Source of the DNA: Christiangramia sediminis
Lineage (GTDB): Bacteria > Bacteroidota > Bacteroidia > Flavobacteriales > Flavobacteriaceae
Assembly: GCF_020552705.1 (NCBI RefSeq)
Contig: NZ_JAJBZG010000005.1
Span: 930,001-994,000 of the forward strand
DNA length: 64,000 nt
Direction: 5' to 3'
In this document: piece by piece, positions 16,619 through 23,814 of the stretch
Layout of the letters: the number at the start of each line of letters is the position of its first letter
How positions within the stretch are numbered: position 1 is the first letter of the stretch
Position numbers and translations under genes: made by a program
Notes under the pieces: model-generated
Told to the model about the DNA's origin: nothing
The model's database searches: none
Seen by the model: the letters and a program-made list of their open reading frames with translations, nothing else

Positions 16619-17617
16619 GCCATCATAATCTTCAATTCTTCTTAATTGGCCCAGGTTAAATTCATCCTGTTTGCTATAGGGTGCAATTCCCAATTCCTGC
16701 AGTCTTTTAGCAAGGTACTCCTGTTCTTCCTGCCCCGGTGTGGGGATAAAAAAGGCTTTTTTCTCCAGTTTGGCAAGATCCATCAGAGTGGTGTAGCCAG
16801 ATCTTGAAACAATGTATTTACTACTATTTATTGCTACCTGAAGCGCTTTCCCATACAGGTAATTCTTAATATTGATATTCGGGTTTTCGAAATTTAATTT
16901 CTCTTCAGAAATTACACCCCGTATAAATAAGACCCTCGCTTCAGATGTTTTGAATTCTTTAAGCAGAATAGATTCCAGAATACTTCGCTGAGGTTCAGGT
17001 CCGCTGAGTAATACCAGGAAATCATAGAATTCAGGCGTATTGCTTTTTTCCAATCTGCTTAGCGGACCTATATATTTTACATTTTCGGGTTTCTTTTTAA
17101 GATGTCCCAGGATGCCACTGAGGTTATTTTCTCCTGCAACATCGGGAACCCAGCATTGATCGAATTTACTGATATATTGCTGATGTAGATAACTACTTAA
17201 AAAGGAAGTGTTTCCGCTTAGAACATTCAGCTGGTGCGTGATAAAAACATTTGTTTTCAATCTTTTAGATCTTACCCCGAAGCGATTATCTGAAATGATT
17301 CCCTGGATATTATAATTTTCAACAATTTTTCTGGTGATCATCTTTTCTTCCTGAATTGCCTTGAGGATCCTGGGGCTGTCCATGATCATTTTCCATTTAA
17401 GATGACTTCCCTTTTTGGTGTACTGAATATTATAGGAAGGAAGTTCAATATGATCTAAATGAGGAAATTCTTTTTTCAGAAGTTCAAGAGCAGAGCCATC
17501 TGAAGCTATAAGGGGTTCAAAATCATTTAACTGTAGCTCTTTTATAATGGGAATACAACGGGTGGCATGCCCTAATCCCCAATTGAGTGCGGCCACCAAT
17601 ATTCTCTTCTTTCGCAT
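16556..17617 (-). CDS. MurG-like glycosyltransferase-fold protein
   Basis: A 353-residue GT-B fold protein of the MurG/glycosyltransferase 28-like group common in Bacteroidetes. The N-terminal glycine loop is NWGLGHATRCIPI (about residues 13-25), and the C-terminal donor-binding region has SRSGYTTLMDLA and the PTPGQEEQEYLA block typical of sugar-nucleotide transferases. Acceptor and donor are unknown. The final 63 bases overlap the 3' end of the histidine kinase gene on the other strand. The ATG at 17617 falls about five bases after a TACATTTG -7 element, so the message may be leaderless. Confidence 0.82.
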   Translation of the reverse strand: MRKKRILVAALNWGLGHATRCIPIIKELQLNDFEPLIASDGSALELLKKEFPHLDHIELPSYNIQYTKKGSHLKWKMIMDSPRILKAIQEEKMITRKIVENYNIQGIISDNRFGVRSKRLKTNVFITHQLNVLSGNTSFLSSYLHQQYISKFDQCWVPDVAGENNLSGILGHLKKKPENVKYIGPLSRLEKSNTPEFYDFLVLLSGPEPQRSILESILLKEFKTSEARVLFIRGVISEEKLNFENPNINIKNYLYGKALQVAINSSKYIVSRSGYTTLMDLAKLEKKAFFIPTPGQEEQEYLAKRLQELGIAPYSKQDEFNLGQLRRIEDYDGLRDFGDHVIFRDLFSFFERE

Positions 17618-17621
17618 ATTA

Positions 17622-17629
17622 CAAATGTA
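17622..17629 (-). promoter_or_regulatory. Putative -7 promoter element, possibly leaderless
   Basis: TACATTTG on the minus strand ends five bases before the ATG of the MurG-like gene. Transcription would then start at or next to the start codon. Confidence 0.45.
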
Positions 17630-17683
17630 TTCTTATAGACAGGTGGGCGATTTTATTTAATTTTACCAAAATATTAATTTTTA

Positions 17684-18358
17684 GTGGGAAGTAAGAATAA
17701 ACTCAGACGCTTTAAGGAAAACGAAAAATTTGAAAATGTTATCCAGCCTTCCAGGGAAGAGCTTACAGATAATTTATTTGAATTAAAAGGAAAATGGAGC
17801 GAAAATTTCTTCAAAAATGATAATCCTGTCGTTCTTGAACTTGGTTGCGGTAAAGGAGAATATACCGTAGAACTGGCTCGTCAAAACCCAGACAAGAATT
17901 TTATAGGCATAGACATTAAAGGTGCAAGATTCTGGCGGGGAGCAAAAACTGCTGTTGAAGAAAATTTGACTAATGTGGCTTTTGTTAGAACTCAAATAGA
18001 GCTTATAGAATATGTTTTTGCAACTGCAGAAGTTAGTGAGATCTGGATCACTTTTCCCGATCCTCAGATCAAATATAAACGAACCAAGCACAGATTAACG
18101 AATGCGGAATTCCTGCAGCGCTACAAAAATATTCTGAAGGAGGAGGGAATTATGCACCTTAAAACAGATTCAGAATTTATGCATGGTTATACGCTTGGTC
18201 TGCTACACGGAGAAGGACATGAAATATTATATGCTCACCACGATATTTATAAAAATGAATATTCTCCAAAGGAGGTAACGGGGATACAGACTTTCTATGA
18301 AAAACAGTACCTTGAAAAAGGAAAACCAATTACGTATATTCGATTCAAGATTAAATAA
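17684..18358 (+). CDS. trmB: tRNA (guanine-N7-)-methyltransferase
   Basis: TrmB methylates G46 in the tRNA variable loop using S-adenosylmethionine. The 224-residue protein has the SAM-binding motif LELGCGKGEYTVELA, the IGIDIKGARFWRGA acidic loop, and the family signature ITFPDPQIKYKRTKHRLTN. It starts with GTG at 17684, giving MGSKNKLRRFKENEKF, the N terminus usual for flavobacterial TrmB, so this non-ATG start is well supported. It is followed after seven bases by the LysE-family gene in the same direction, and the two are probably cotranscribed. Confidence 0.95.
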   Translation: MGSKNKLRRFKENEKFENVIQPSREELTDNLFELKGKWSENFFKNDNPVVLELGCGKGEYTVELARQNPDKNFIGIDIKGARFWRGAKTAVEENLTNVAFVRTQIELIEYVFATAEVSEIWITFPDPQIKYKRTKHRLTNAEFLQRYKNILKEEGIMHLKTDSEFMHGYTLGLLHGEGHEILYAHHDIYKNEYSPKEVTGIQTFYEKQYLEKGKPITYIRFKIK

Positions 18359-18364
18359 GAAGTA

Positions 18365-18988
18365 TTGGAAGAAACAAAAATTTTTCTAATTACTTATCTG
18401 GCTGCTTTTATAGGAGTGGTCCCACCCGGTTTAGTGAATATGACTGTTGCTAAAACCTGCGTGGAGAAAGGTAAAAAAAATGGATTTTTTGTAGCAATAG
18501 GAGCGGGGATAGTCATTCTAATCCAGGCCTTTATTGCGGTATTACTGGCTAAATATATTTTTGATCATCCTTTTGTAAGAAGAATGCTCTTAAGAGGCGG
18601 ACTCGTGGTTTTTTGTATCCTTGCCGTTTATTTCTTCATTCAGGCGAGGCATAAAAAGGGGGTCAGCCAAAATCGTCAAAAAGCCAATGCTAACAGTGTT
18701 CTAAAAGGAATGCTCATAGCAGCGCTAAATGTTTTTCCAATTCCCTATTTTGTCGCTATAGCAGGCGCTATGGATTTAAGCGGTGGGGTAGAGTATGACT
18801 GGTTTGTGATTATTCCATTTGCTACGGCAGCCTGTGCGGGAAGTTTTACAGCCTTATATTTATATGTAGTGCTATTCGATAAAATTGAAAAGAAGGCAGA
18901 ATCTTTTGCCAAATATTCCAATTATTTCATGGCTGTTTTGATGTTGGTCCTCATTTTAGTTGCGCTTATAAGAATATTTAACACCTAA
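18365..18988 (+). CDS. LysE/RhtB-family exporter
   Basis: Predicted amino-acid or small-metabolite exporter of the inner membrane, 207 residues with about six hydrophobic helices. The N-terminal VVPPGLVNMTVAKTCVEKG corresponds to the conserved PGPxxxxxxxxxxxxG region of LysE, and ALNVFPIPYFVAIAGA is the second half-repeat. The start is TTG at 18365, with no ATG available before the first helix. It sits six bases after trmB and three bases before the alkyltransferase-like gene, forming a compact three-gene unit in which all starts are non-ATG. The substrate cannot be read from the sequence. Confidence 0.8.
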   Translation: MEETKIFLITYLAAFIGVVPPGLVNMTVAKTCVEKGKKNGFFVAIGAGIVILIQAFIAVLLAKYIFDHPFVRRMLLRGGLVVFCILAVYFFIQARHKKGVSQNRQKANANSVLKGMLIAALNVFPIPYFVAIAGAMDLSGGVEYDWFVIIPFATAACAGSFTALYLYVVLFDKIEKKAESFAKYSNYFMAVLMLVLILVALIRIFNT

Positions 18989-18991
18989 GAA

Positions 18992-19324
18992 TTGAGCGAT
19001 AATTCCGGATTTTTTGAAAGGGTTTACAAAGTCTGTCAGCAAATTCCTGAAGGCAGGGTCACTTCTTACGGAGCTATAGCAAAATATTTAGGAGCTGCGA
19101 AAAGTGCCCGAATGGTGGGTTGGGCTATGAACTCTTCTAAGAATATGGATGTCCCTGCACATAGGGTTGTGAATCGAAATGGAATTCTTACCGGTAAAAG
19201 TCACTTTGGAGGGAGCAATGCCATGCAGCAGTTACTTGAAGAAGAAGGAGTGAAAGTTAAAGATCTTCAGATCGTGGATTTTGAAAAGTATTTCTGGGAT
19301 CCCATGAAAGAACTTTCTGAATAA
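18992..19324 (+). CDS. Alkyltransferase-like protein (MGMT fold without catalytic cysteine)
   Basis: A 110-residue protein of the O6-alkylguanine-DNA alkyltransferase DNA-binding domain family. It has the helix-turn-helix part GRVTSYGAIAKYLG and the conserved VGWAMNSS, but the active-site motif PCHRVV reads PAHRVV, so the alkyl-accepting cysteine is an alanine. Such ATL proteins bind alkylated bases without repairing them and flag them for nucleotide excision repair. The N-terminal nuclease-like domain of Ada/Ogt is also absent. It starts with TTG at 18992, three bases after the LysE-family stop. DNA-damage signalling is inferred from the family, not from context. Confidence 0.9.
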   Translation: MSDNSGFFERVYKVCQQIPEGRVTSYGAIAKYLGAAKSARMVGWAMNSSKNMDVPAHRVVNRNGILTGKSHFGGSNAMQQLLEEEGVKVKDLQIVDFEKYFWDPMKELSE

Positions 19325-19410
19325 GATATTTTAGTTTTTCCTTATAATTTCCAACTATTCCCTTATAAATCTAATATTGCTAAATTCTTCGTATTCTTAG
19401 CTTTTCCAAC

Positions 19411-19418
19411 TATATTTG
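19411..19418 (+). promoter_or_regulatory. Putative -7 promoter element of the mrp-nifU pair
   Basis: TATATTTG matches TAnnTTTG and lies 50 bases before the ATG of the Mrp-like gene. No clear -33 TTG is seen. Confidence 0.5.
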
Positions 19419-19467
19419 CATTTAGAATCAGTCTATATAAGCTAAAGAATCTGATTAAAATTCATAT

Positions 19468-20604
19468 ATGAAATTAGACAGAAAAGAGATTTTAAAAGCC
19501 CTGGAAACCATATCTGTAGCAGGTGAAGGAAGCAATATGGTAGAAAGTGGTGCAGTTCAAAACGTAATGACTTTTGGCGATGAAGTGGTAGTGGATCTGG
19601 TGCTTAGCACTCCCGCCCTCCATATTAAAAAAAGAGCCGAAGTGGATGTAATGAAAGCTATCCATGAGAAGGTTTACGAAAAGGCCAAAATCAAAGTAAA
19701 TATTAAAGTTCAGGCTCCTGAAAAAAAACAGCCCGAGATCAAAGGAAAAGCTATTCCCGGAATTAAGAATATTATTGCGGTAGCCTCAGGAAAAGGAGGA
19801 GTGGGGAAATCTACGGTAACCTCGAATCTTGCGGTGACTCTAGCTAAAATGGGCTTTAAAGTTGGTATTCTTGATGCCGACATTTATGGTCCTTCCACGC
19901 CAATGATGTTTGACGTAGAAGCTGAAAGACCTCTTTCAGTTAAGGTTAACGGAAAGTCTAAAATGAAGCCGGTTGAAAACTACGGAGTTAAAATTCTTTC
20001 TATTGGGTTCTTTACAAAACCAAATCAGGCAGTGGTTTGGAGAGGTCCTATGGCCGCAAAAGCATTGAATCAAATGATCTTTGATGCTGATTGGGGTGAG
20101 CTGGATTTTATGCTGGTAGACCTTCCGCCGGGAACTGGAGATATTCATCTTTCTATTATGCAGTCGCTTCCAATTACAGGTTCTGTGATCGTAAGTACAC
20201 CTCAAAATGTTGCTCTGGCTGATGCTAAGAAAGGAGTGGCGATGTTCCAGCAGGAAAGTATCAACGTTCCGGTATTAGGTATCATCGAAAATATGGCCTA
20301 TTTTACACCAGAGGAATTACCAGATAATAAATATTATATTTTCGGACAGGAAGGAGCTAAGAATCTTGCGAAAGACTTAAAAGTGCCTTTTCTTGGAGAA
20401 ATTCCTTTAGTTCAAAGCCTGAGAGAATCAGGAGATATTGGTAGACCTGCAGCGCTTCAAACCGCGACTCCACTGGAAGCTGCTTTTGAAGATATTACCA
20501 GACAAATGGTGCAGGAAACCGTAAACCGAAACAAAGATTTGCCTCCAACAGAAGCCATTAAGATCACTACAATGGCGGGATGCAGTGCTGTTAATAAGAA
20601 ATAA
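19468..20604 (+). CDS. Mrp/ApbC-family Fe-S cluster carrier ATPase
   Basis: P-loop ATPase of the Mrp/Nbp35 family that carries Fe-S clusters to apoproteins. The 378-residue protein has an N-terminal DUF59/FeS_assembly_P domain (1-80), then the deviant Walker A GKGGVGKST at residues 108-116 and the VDLPPGTGDIHLS switch region. The CxxC pair usually found after the ENMA/SY segment is absent: the region reads IIENMAYFTPEELPDNKYY. The stop codon directly abuts the ATG of a NifU C-terminal-domain gene, so the two act together in cluster delivery. Downstream redox genes point the same way. Confidence 0.92.
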   Translation: MKLDRKEILKALETISVAGEGSNMVESGAVQNVMTFGDEVVVDLVLSTPALHIKKRAEVDVMKAIHEKVYEKAKIKVNIKVQAPEKKQPEIKGKAIPGIKNIIAVASGKGGVGKSTVTSNLAVTLAKMGFKVGILDADIYGPSTPMMFDVEAERPLSVKVNGKSKMKPVENYGVKILSIGFFTKPNQAVVWRGPMAAKALNQMIFDADWGELDFMLVDLPPGTGDIHLSIMQSLPITGSVIVSTPQNVALADAKKGVAMFQQESINVPVLGIIENMAYFTPEELPDNKYYIFGQEGAKNLAKDLKVPFLGEIPLVQSLRESGDIGRPAALQTATPLEAAFEDITRQMVQETVNRNKDLPPTEAIKITTMAGCSAVNKK

Positions 20605-20847
20605 ATGACAAGCGAAGAAGTTAAAATTAATGTTGAGAAGGCATTAGCCGAGATCCGTCCATTTCTAGAAAGCGATGGAGGGAATATCTCTCTGGTTTCC
20701 ATTGAAGATGATCGTTTGGTAAAGGTTCAGTTGGAAGGTGCATGCGTTGGCTGTACAGTGAATCAAATGACTCTGAAGAGTGGAGTGGAAATGACTATAA
20801 AAAAATATGTGCCCCAAATTGAAAAGGTGGTGAATATTGAAAGATAG
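20605..20847 (+). CDS. NifU C-terminal domain protein (Nfu-type scaffold)
   Basis: An 80-residue stand-alone Nfu domain that binds a bridging 4Fe-4S cluster and hands it to target proteins. Its cluster-binding CxxC is in GACVGCTVNQMTLKSGVE, and the helix IRPFLESDGGNI is typical of the family. It starts on the base after the Mrp-like stop, the tightest possible spacing, so the scaffold and the ATPase carrier are made together. No A-type or NifU N-terminal domain is fused. Confidence 0.95.
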   Translation: MTSEEVKINVEKALAEIRPFLESDGGNISLVSIEDDRLVKVQLEGACVGCTVNQMTLKSGVEMTIKKYVPQIEKVVNIER

Positions 20848-20876
20848 ATTTACCAGCCTTTTAATTGAATTGAAAA

Positions 20877-21938
20877 ATGATTAAAACCGATATACTCATT
20901 ATTGGCGCTGGGCCAACTGGTCTTTTTGCCGTTTTTGAAGCAGGATTATTAAAACTGAAATGTCATCTTATCGATGCGCTTCCTCAACCCGGAGGTCAGT
21001 GTTCTGAAATTTATCCCAAGAAACCTATTTACGATATTCCCGGTTTCCCGGAGGTATTGGCGGGTGATCTTGTAGATAATCTCATGGAACAGATAAAACC
21101 TTTCGAGCCCGGATTTACTCTGGGAGAAAGAGCTGAAACCATAGATAAGCAGGAAGATGGTAGTTTTATTGTGACTACAAGTAAGGGAACAAAACATCAT
21201 GCTCCTGTAGTTGTTATTGCCGGAGGACTTGGTAGTTTTGAGCCAAGAAAACCACCTATTCCCTCTATAAAAGAGTATGAAGATAAAGGGGTAGCTTACA
21301 TTATTCGGGATCCTGAAGTATACAGAGATAAAAAAGTAGTGATCGCCGGTGGTGGTGATTCAGCTTTAGACTGGAGTATCTTTCTTGCAGAGGTAGCTTC
21401 AGAAGTTTCCCTGGTTCACAGGAGAAAAGATTTCCGCGGAGCACTGGATTCCGTTGAGAAAGTGGAAGAACTTTCGAAAATTGGAAAGATCAATCTTATT
21501 ACAGATGCAGAAGTGGTGGATCTTAAGGGAAAAGATGAACTTGAAGCTGTATTGATTCGTCATAAAGATGAAGCCAGAGGTGAGGAACTAAAAGAAACCG
21601 ATCATTTTATTCCGCTATTCGGGCTCTCACCTAAACTTGGACCTATTGGAAACTGGGGGCTGGAAATTGAAAAGAATGCTATTAAGGTTGATAATGCTTA
21701 TGATTATCAAACCAATATCCCCGGTATTTATGCCATTGGAGATGTAAATACCTATAAAGGAAAATTGAAGCTAATTCTTTGCGGATTCCATGAAGCAGCG
21801 ATCATGTGCCAGAGTGCGTACCAGCGCATAAATCCTGATAAGAAATACGTAATGAAATATACCACGGTGAGTGGTGTAAGCGGATTTGATGGTAGTAGAA
21901 AAGAAGCAAAACGAGAAGTAGTTAAAAGTATAAATTAG
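20877..21938 (+). CDS. Ferredoxin--NADP reductase type 2 (thioredoxin-reductase-like FAD enzyme)
   Basis: FAD/NAD(P)-dependent oxidoreductase of 353 residues. It has the FAD-binding IIGAGPTGLFAVFEAG at residues 7-22, the second dinucleotide-binding site KKVVIAGGGDSALDWS, and the C-terminal GIYAIGDVN FAD motif. The thioredoxin-reductase CxxC between the two domains is absent, which together with length identifies the ferredoxin/flavodoxin reductase type 2 group. A 2Fe-2S ferredoxin follows 81 bases downstream, a plausible redox partner; the gap between them contains a palindromic repeat copy. It is 29 bases after the NifU-like gene. Confidence 0.9.
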   Translation: MIKTDILIIGAGPTGLFAVFEAGLLKLKCHLIDALPQPGGQCSEIYPKKPIYDIPGFPEVLAGDLVDNLMEQIKPFEPGFTLGERAETIDKQEDGSFIVTTSKGTKHHAPVVVIAGGLGSFEPRKPPIPSIKEYEDKGVAYIIRDPEVYRDKKVVIAGGGDSALDWSIFLAEVASEVSLVHRRKDFRGALDSVEKVEELSKIGKINLITDAEVVDLKGKDELEAVLIRHKDEARGEELKETDHFIPLFGLSPKLGPIGNWGLEIEKNAIKVDNAYDYQTNIPGIYAIGDVNTYKGKLKLILCGFHEAAIMCQSAYQRINPDKKYVMKYTTVSGVSGFDGSRKEAKREVVKSIN

Positions 21939-21943
21939 ATACC

Positions 21944-21998
21944 ATCGTCAAGCTGAACTTTTTTTTTTCAGCTTCTGAAACAAGTTCAGAATGACGAT
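21944..21998. repeat. Palindromic repeat, family A copy 1
   Basis: Imperfect terminal inverted repeats ATCGTCAAGCTGAAC and GTTCAGAATGACGAT flank a T-rich centre and an internal AGCTTCTGAAACAA block. It lies between the ferredoxin reductase and ferredoxin genes. Confidence 0.75.
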
Positions 21999-22019
21999 AT
22001 TTGAGATATATTATATAAA

Positions 22020-22355
22020 ATGTCTGACGTTAAGATCACAATTATTGACAGAGAAGGGGAGGCTCACAGGGTAGATGCTCCCACAGATATGAATATGAAC
22101 CTTATGGAGGTGATTCGTTCTTATGAACTCGCAGCTGAAGGAACTATTGGAATTTGTGGTGGAATGGCGATGTGTGCCTCCTGCCAGTGTTATATATTGA
22201 ATTTTGAACATATGCTTCCCGAAAAAGGTATTGAAGAAGAGGATATGCTGGATCAGGCATTCTTTGTGGAAGATAATAGCCGTCTCAGCTGTCAGATTCC
22301 CATAACAGAAGGTTTGGATGGATTGGAAGTCAGGATCGCTCCTGCTTCGGAATAA
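22020..22355 (+). CDS. 2Fe-2S ferredoxin (adrenodoxin type)
   Basis: Small electron carrier of 111 residues with the cluster-binding pattern C46-x5-C52-x2-C55 in GICGGMAMCASCQC and the distal C91 in SRLSCQIP, the spacing of adrenodoxin/ISC-type ferredoxins. An extra cysteine (C57) follows. It is downstream of the ferredoxin reductase and the Mrp/Nfu pair. It could supply electrons for Fe-S assembly or for the reductase, but the partner is inferred. A palindromic repeat occupies most of the space before it, so it may have its own promoter. Confidence 0.95.
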   Translation: MSDVKITIIDREGEAHRVDAPTDMNMNLMEVIRSYELAAEGTIGICGGMAMCASCQCYILNFEHMLPEKGIEEEDMLDQAFFVEDNSRLSCQIPITEGLDGLEVRIAPASE

Positions 22356-22411
22356 ATTCTTTTGCAGATTCCAGATTCAGAATTCAAGATTTTTGTGAAA
22401 GATTTGTTGCT

Positions 22412-22500
22412 ATTGTCATTTCGAAGAAGCGTAGCGACTGAGAAATCTCTTTATATTGGAAAATCTGGTTGAGATCTCTCCCTATGGTCGAAATGGCAAT
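22412..22500. repeat. Palindromic repeat, family B copy 1
   Basis: Ends ATTGTCATTTCGA and TCGAAATGGCAAT are near-perfect inverted repeats, with inner GAGAAATCTC and GAGATCTCTC arms that can extend the hairpin. Noncoding gap after the ferredoxin gene. Confidence 0.8.
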
Positions 22501-22522
22501 TACATCAATAACTCAATAACAT

Positions 22523-22553
22523 AAAAAAATCTGGACGCGAGTTCAGGTTTTCT
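22523..22553. terminator. Intrinsic terminator with GCGA tetraloop
   Basis: A nine-pair stem (AATCTGGAC / GTTCAGGTT, with G-U pairs) closed by GCGA at 22528-22549. It has an A-run on the left and a T-rich right flank, so it can act on both strands, chiefly for the DUF3050 gene. Confidence 0.7.
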
Positions 22554-22617
22554 TATTTTCCATCAGATTTTATTAATTAACCGAAAGTAACTGCGTGCGT
22601 AAGCAAAGCAATCTATC

Positions 22618-23403
22618 CTAAGCGAATTCAATCTTTGTTTTTGCTTCAATTTCTTTTTCAATTCCGTTCCAAAGTTCGAGTCGGCTTTGTAAAGATTTTT
22701 CAGCTGTGAGTTTTATTTCGTCCCATTTTCTTTCGTCATTTCCGCATAGGTCTGCGACCATTTTAAAAGCCATAGGGCCATGTTCATCAGCATCCAGTTC
22801 TATATGGCGATCAAAATAGTATTTGAACAGGCTAAGATCGTCTTTAGGAAAGTTTTTCTGAACTTTTTCAATAATAGCTGAAAACATATCCGGAATTAGT
22901 CCCTCGCGACCAAAGGTAAAGGCAGATGCAATTTTATGAGGTTCTCTGCTATAAACCACTTCAAAAGTATGTTTCAGGAATTGCTTGATACTAACGGGAA
23001 GTTTGCTGGTAGCGATAATCAGGAAAATATCGGTGCCATGCGTCACCTGCATTAGAAAATCCTCCACTTTATCTCTGCTTGCCCCGGCGGCAGACATTGC
23101 ATCCAGGTACATTTCAAAATGGCTTTGTCTTTTGCCATAGATGTTGATATCGGTTTCTTCGGCAAGGACGATCTCATTGATCAGGTATCGGATTTCAGGA
23201 TCTCCAACTGGCAACCAAGGATTCGTAGTTTTTGTAAGAATTTCCTGCAGGGAAGTGAGCAGGGACATAAAATCCCAAACGGCAAAAACATGATGCTCCA
23301 TAAAAATCTGAAGCTGTTCGGGGGTATTGATCTTTTTATATAAGGGATGATTTATTAACTGGTTGGTTAGAGGCTCTAAACTTGCGTTTATCTCTTTAAT
23401 CAT
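22618..23403 (-). CDS. DUF3050 protein (haem-oxygenase-like fold)
   Basis: A 261-residue protein of family DUF3050, helical and related in fold to haem-oxygenase/TenA-like proteins; its reaction is unknown. Conserved histidine/acidic clusters suitable for metal binding occur in FMEHHVFAVWDFMSLL, VLAEETDIN, YFDRHIELDADEHG and HFEMYLDAM. The start is placed at the ATG at 23403: a TTG four codons earlier is possible, but the ATG is 20 bases from a TACCTTTG -7 element. The gene stands alone and ends before a strong hairpin terminator. Confidence 0.85.
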   Translation of the reverse strand: MIKEINASLEPLTNQLINHPLYKKINTPEQLQIFMEHHVFAVWDFMSLLTSLQEILTKTTNPWLPVGDPEIRYLINEIVLAEETDINIYGKRQSHFEMYLDAMSAAGASRDKVEDFLMQVTHGTDIFLIIATSKLPVSIKQFLKHTFEVVYSREPHKIASAFTFGREGLIPDMFSAIIEKVQKNFPKDDLSLFKYYFDRHIELDADEHGPMAFKMVADLCGNDERKWDEIKLTAEKSLQSRLELWNGIEKEIEAKTKIEFA

Positions 23404-23422
23404 AATCTCTTTCAATTTTCTG

Positions 23423-23430
23423 CAAAGGTA
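23423..23430 (-). promoter_or_regulatory. Putative -7 promoter element of the DUF3050 gene
   Basis: TACCTTTG on the minus strand matches TAnnTTTG and lies 20 bases before the ATG at 23403. No good -33 match. Confidence 0.5.
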
Positions 23431-23477
23431 AAATCTGAAGTACTATTTAGAAAATCTTAAAGGCTTTTTATGGCTTG

Positions 23478-23509
23478 TTTAACTCAGAAAATCAGCCTTT
23501 TGAGTTAAA
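23478..23509. promoter_or_regulatory. Nine-base inverted repeat just upstream of the small cysteine-rich gene
   Basis: TTTAACTCA and TGAGTTAAA are a perfect inverted pair separated by 14 bases. The right arm ends eight bases before the ATG at 23518. It could be an operator or an RNA hairpin covering the ribosome-binding region. Confidence 0.4.
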
Positions 23510-23517
23510 TTAAAAAT

Positions 23518-23697
23518 ATGGCCGTTGAAATTATCAATAACATAAATGTGATCGTGTTCTACTCAAATAAATCTAAAGATTATTTGAGGGTAGATGGTGT
23601 TTCTGCTAAAAAACCGAAGCCATTAAAGAAAGAATGCTGTGAAAAATATAAAAAGGGCAAGCGATGTAAGCGTTGCCCATGTTTTGATCTTTTATAA
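23518..23697 (+). CDS. Small cysteine-rich protein, 59 residues
   Basis: An ATG-to-TAA frame of 59 codons in an otherwise empty gap. The N-terminal half is a likely beta hairpin (EIINNINVIVFYSNK), followed by a basic linker. The C-terminal 25 residues carry six cysteine-rich-motif positions: KKECCEKYKKGKRCKRCPCF, i.e. C40, C41, C50, C53 and C55. The CC-x8-C-x2-C-x-C pattern suggests a zinc site or disulphide knuckle. I recall similar small CCxKYxKKGKxC-type proteins from Bacteroidetes, but cannot confirm a family. The lysine-rich context could also bind nucleic acid. It is divergent from DUF3050 and convergent with the acyl-CoA dehydrogenase gene. Confidence 0.7.
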   Translation: MAVEIINNINVIVFYSNKSKDYLRVDGVSAKKPKPLKKECCEKYKKGKRCKRCPCFDLL

Positions 23698-23708
23698 TTT
23701 TCCTGAAT

Positions 23709-23795
23709 GTCCTCTCGAGAAACGGGAGAGATCTCTAATTTATGCAATAAAAGCAGGGAGATTTCTCACACCGCTATGCTACGTATCGAAATGAC
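23709..23795. repeat. Palindromic repeat, family B copy 2
   Basis: Left end GTCCTCTCGAGAAACGGGAG and right end TATCGAAATGAC, with inner GAGATCTC/GAGATTTCTC arms, match family B with some divergence. It sits 11 bases after the small cysteine-rich gene and may serve as its transcription end. Confidence 0.7.
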
Positions 23796-23814
23796 TTATT
23801 AAAAACTTTAAATT

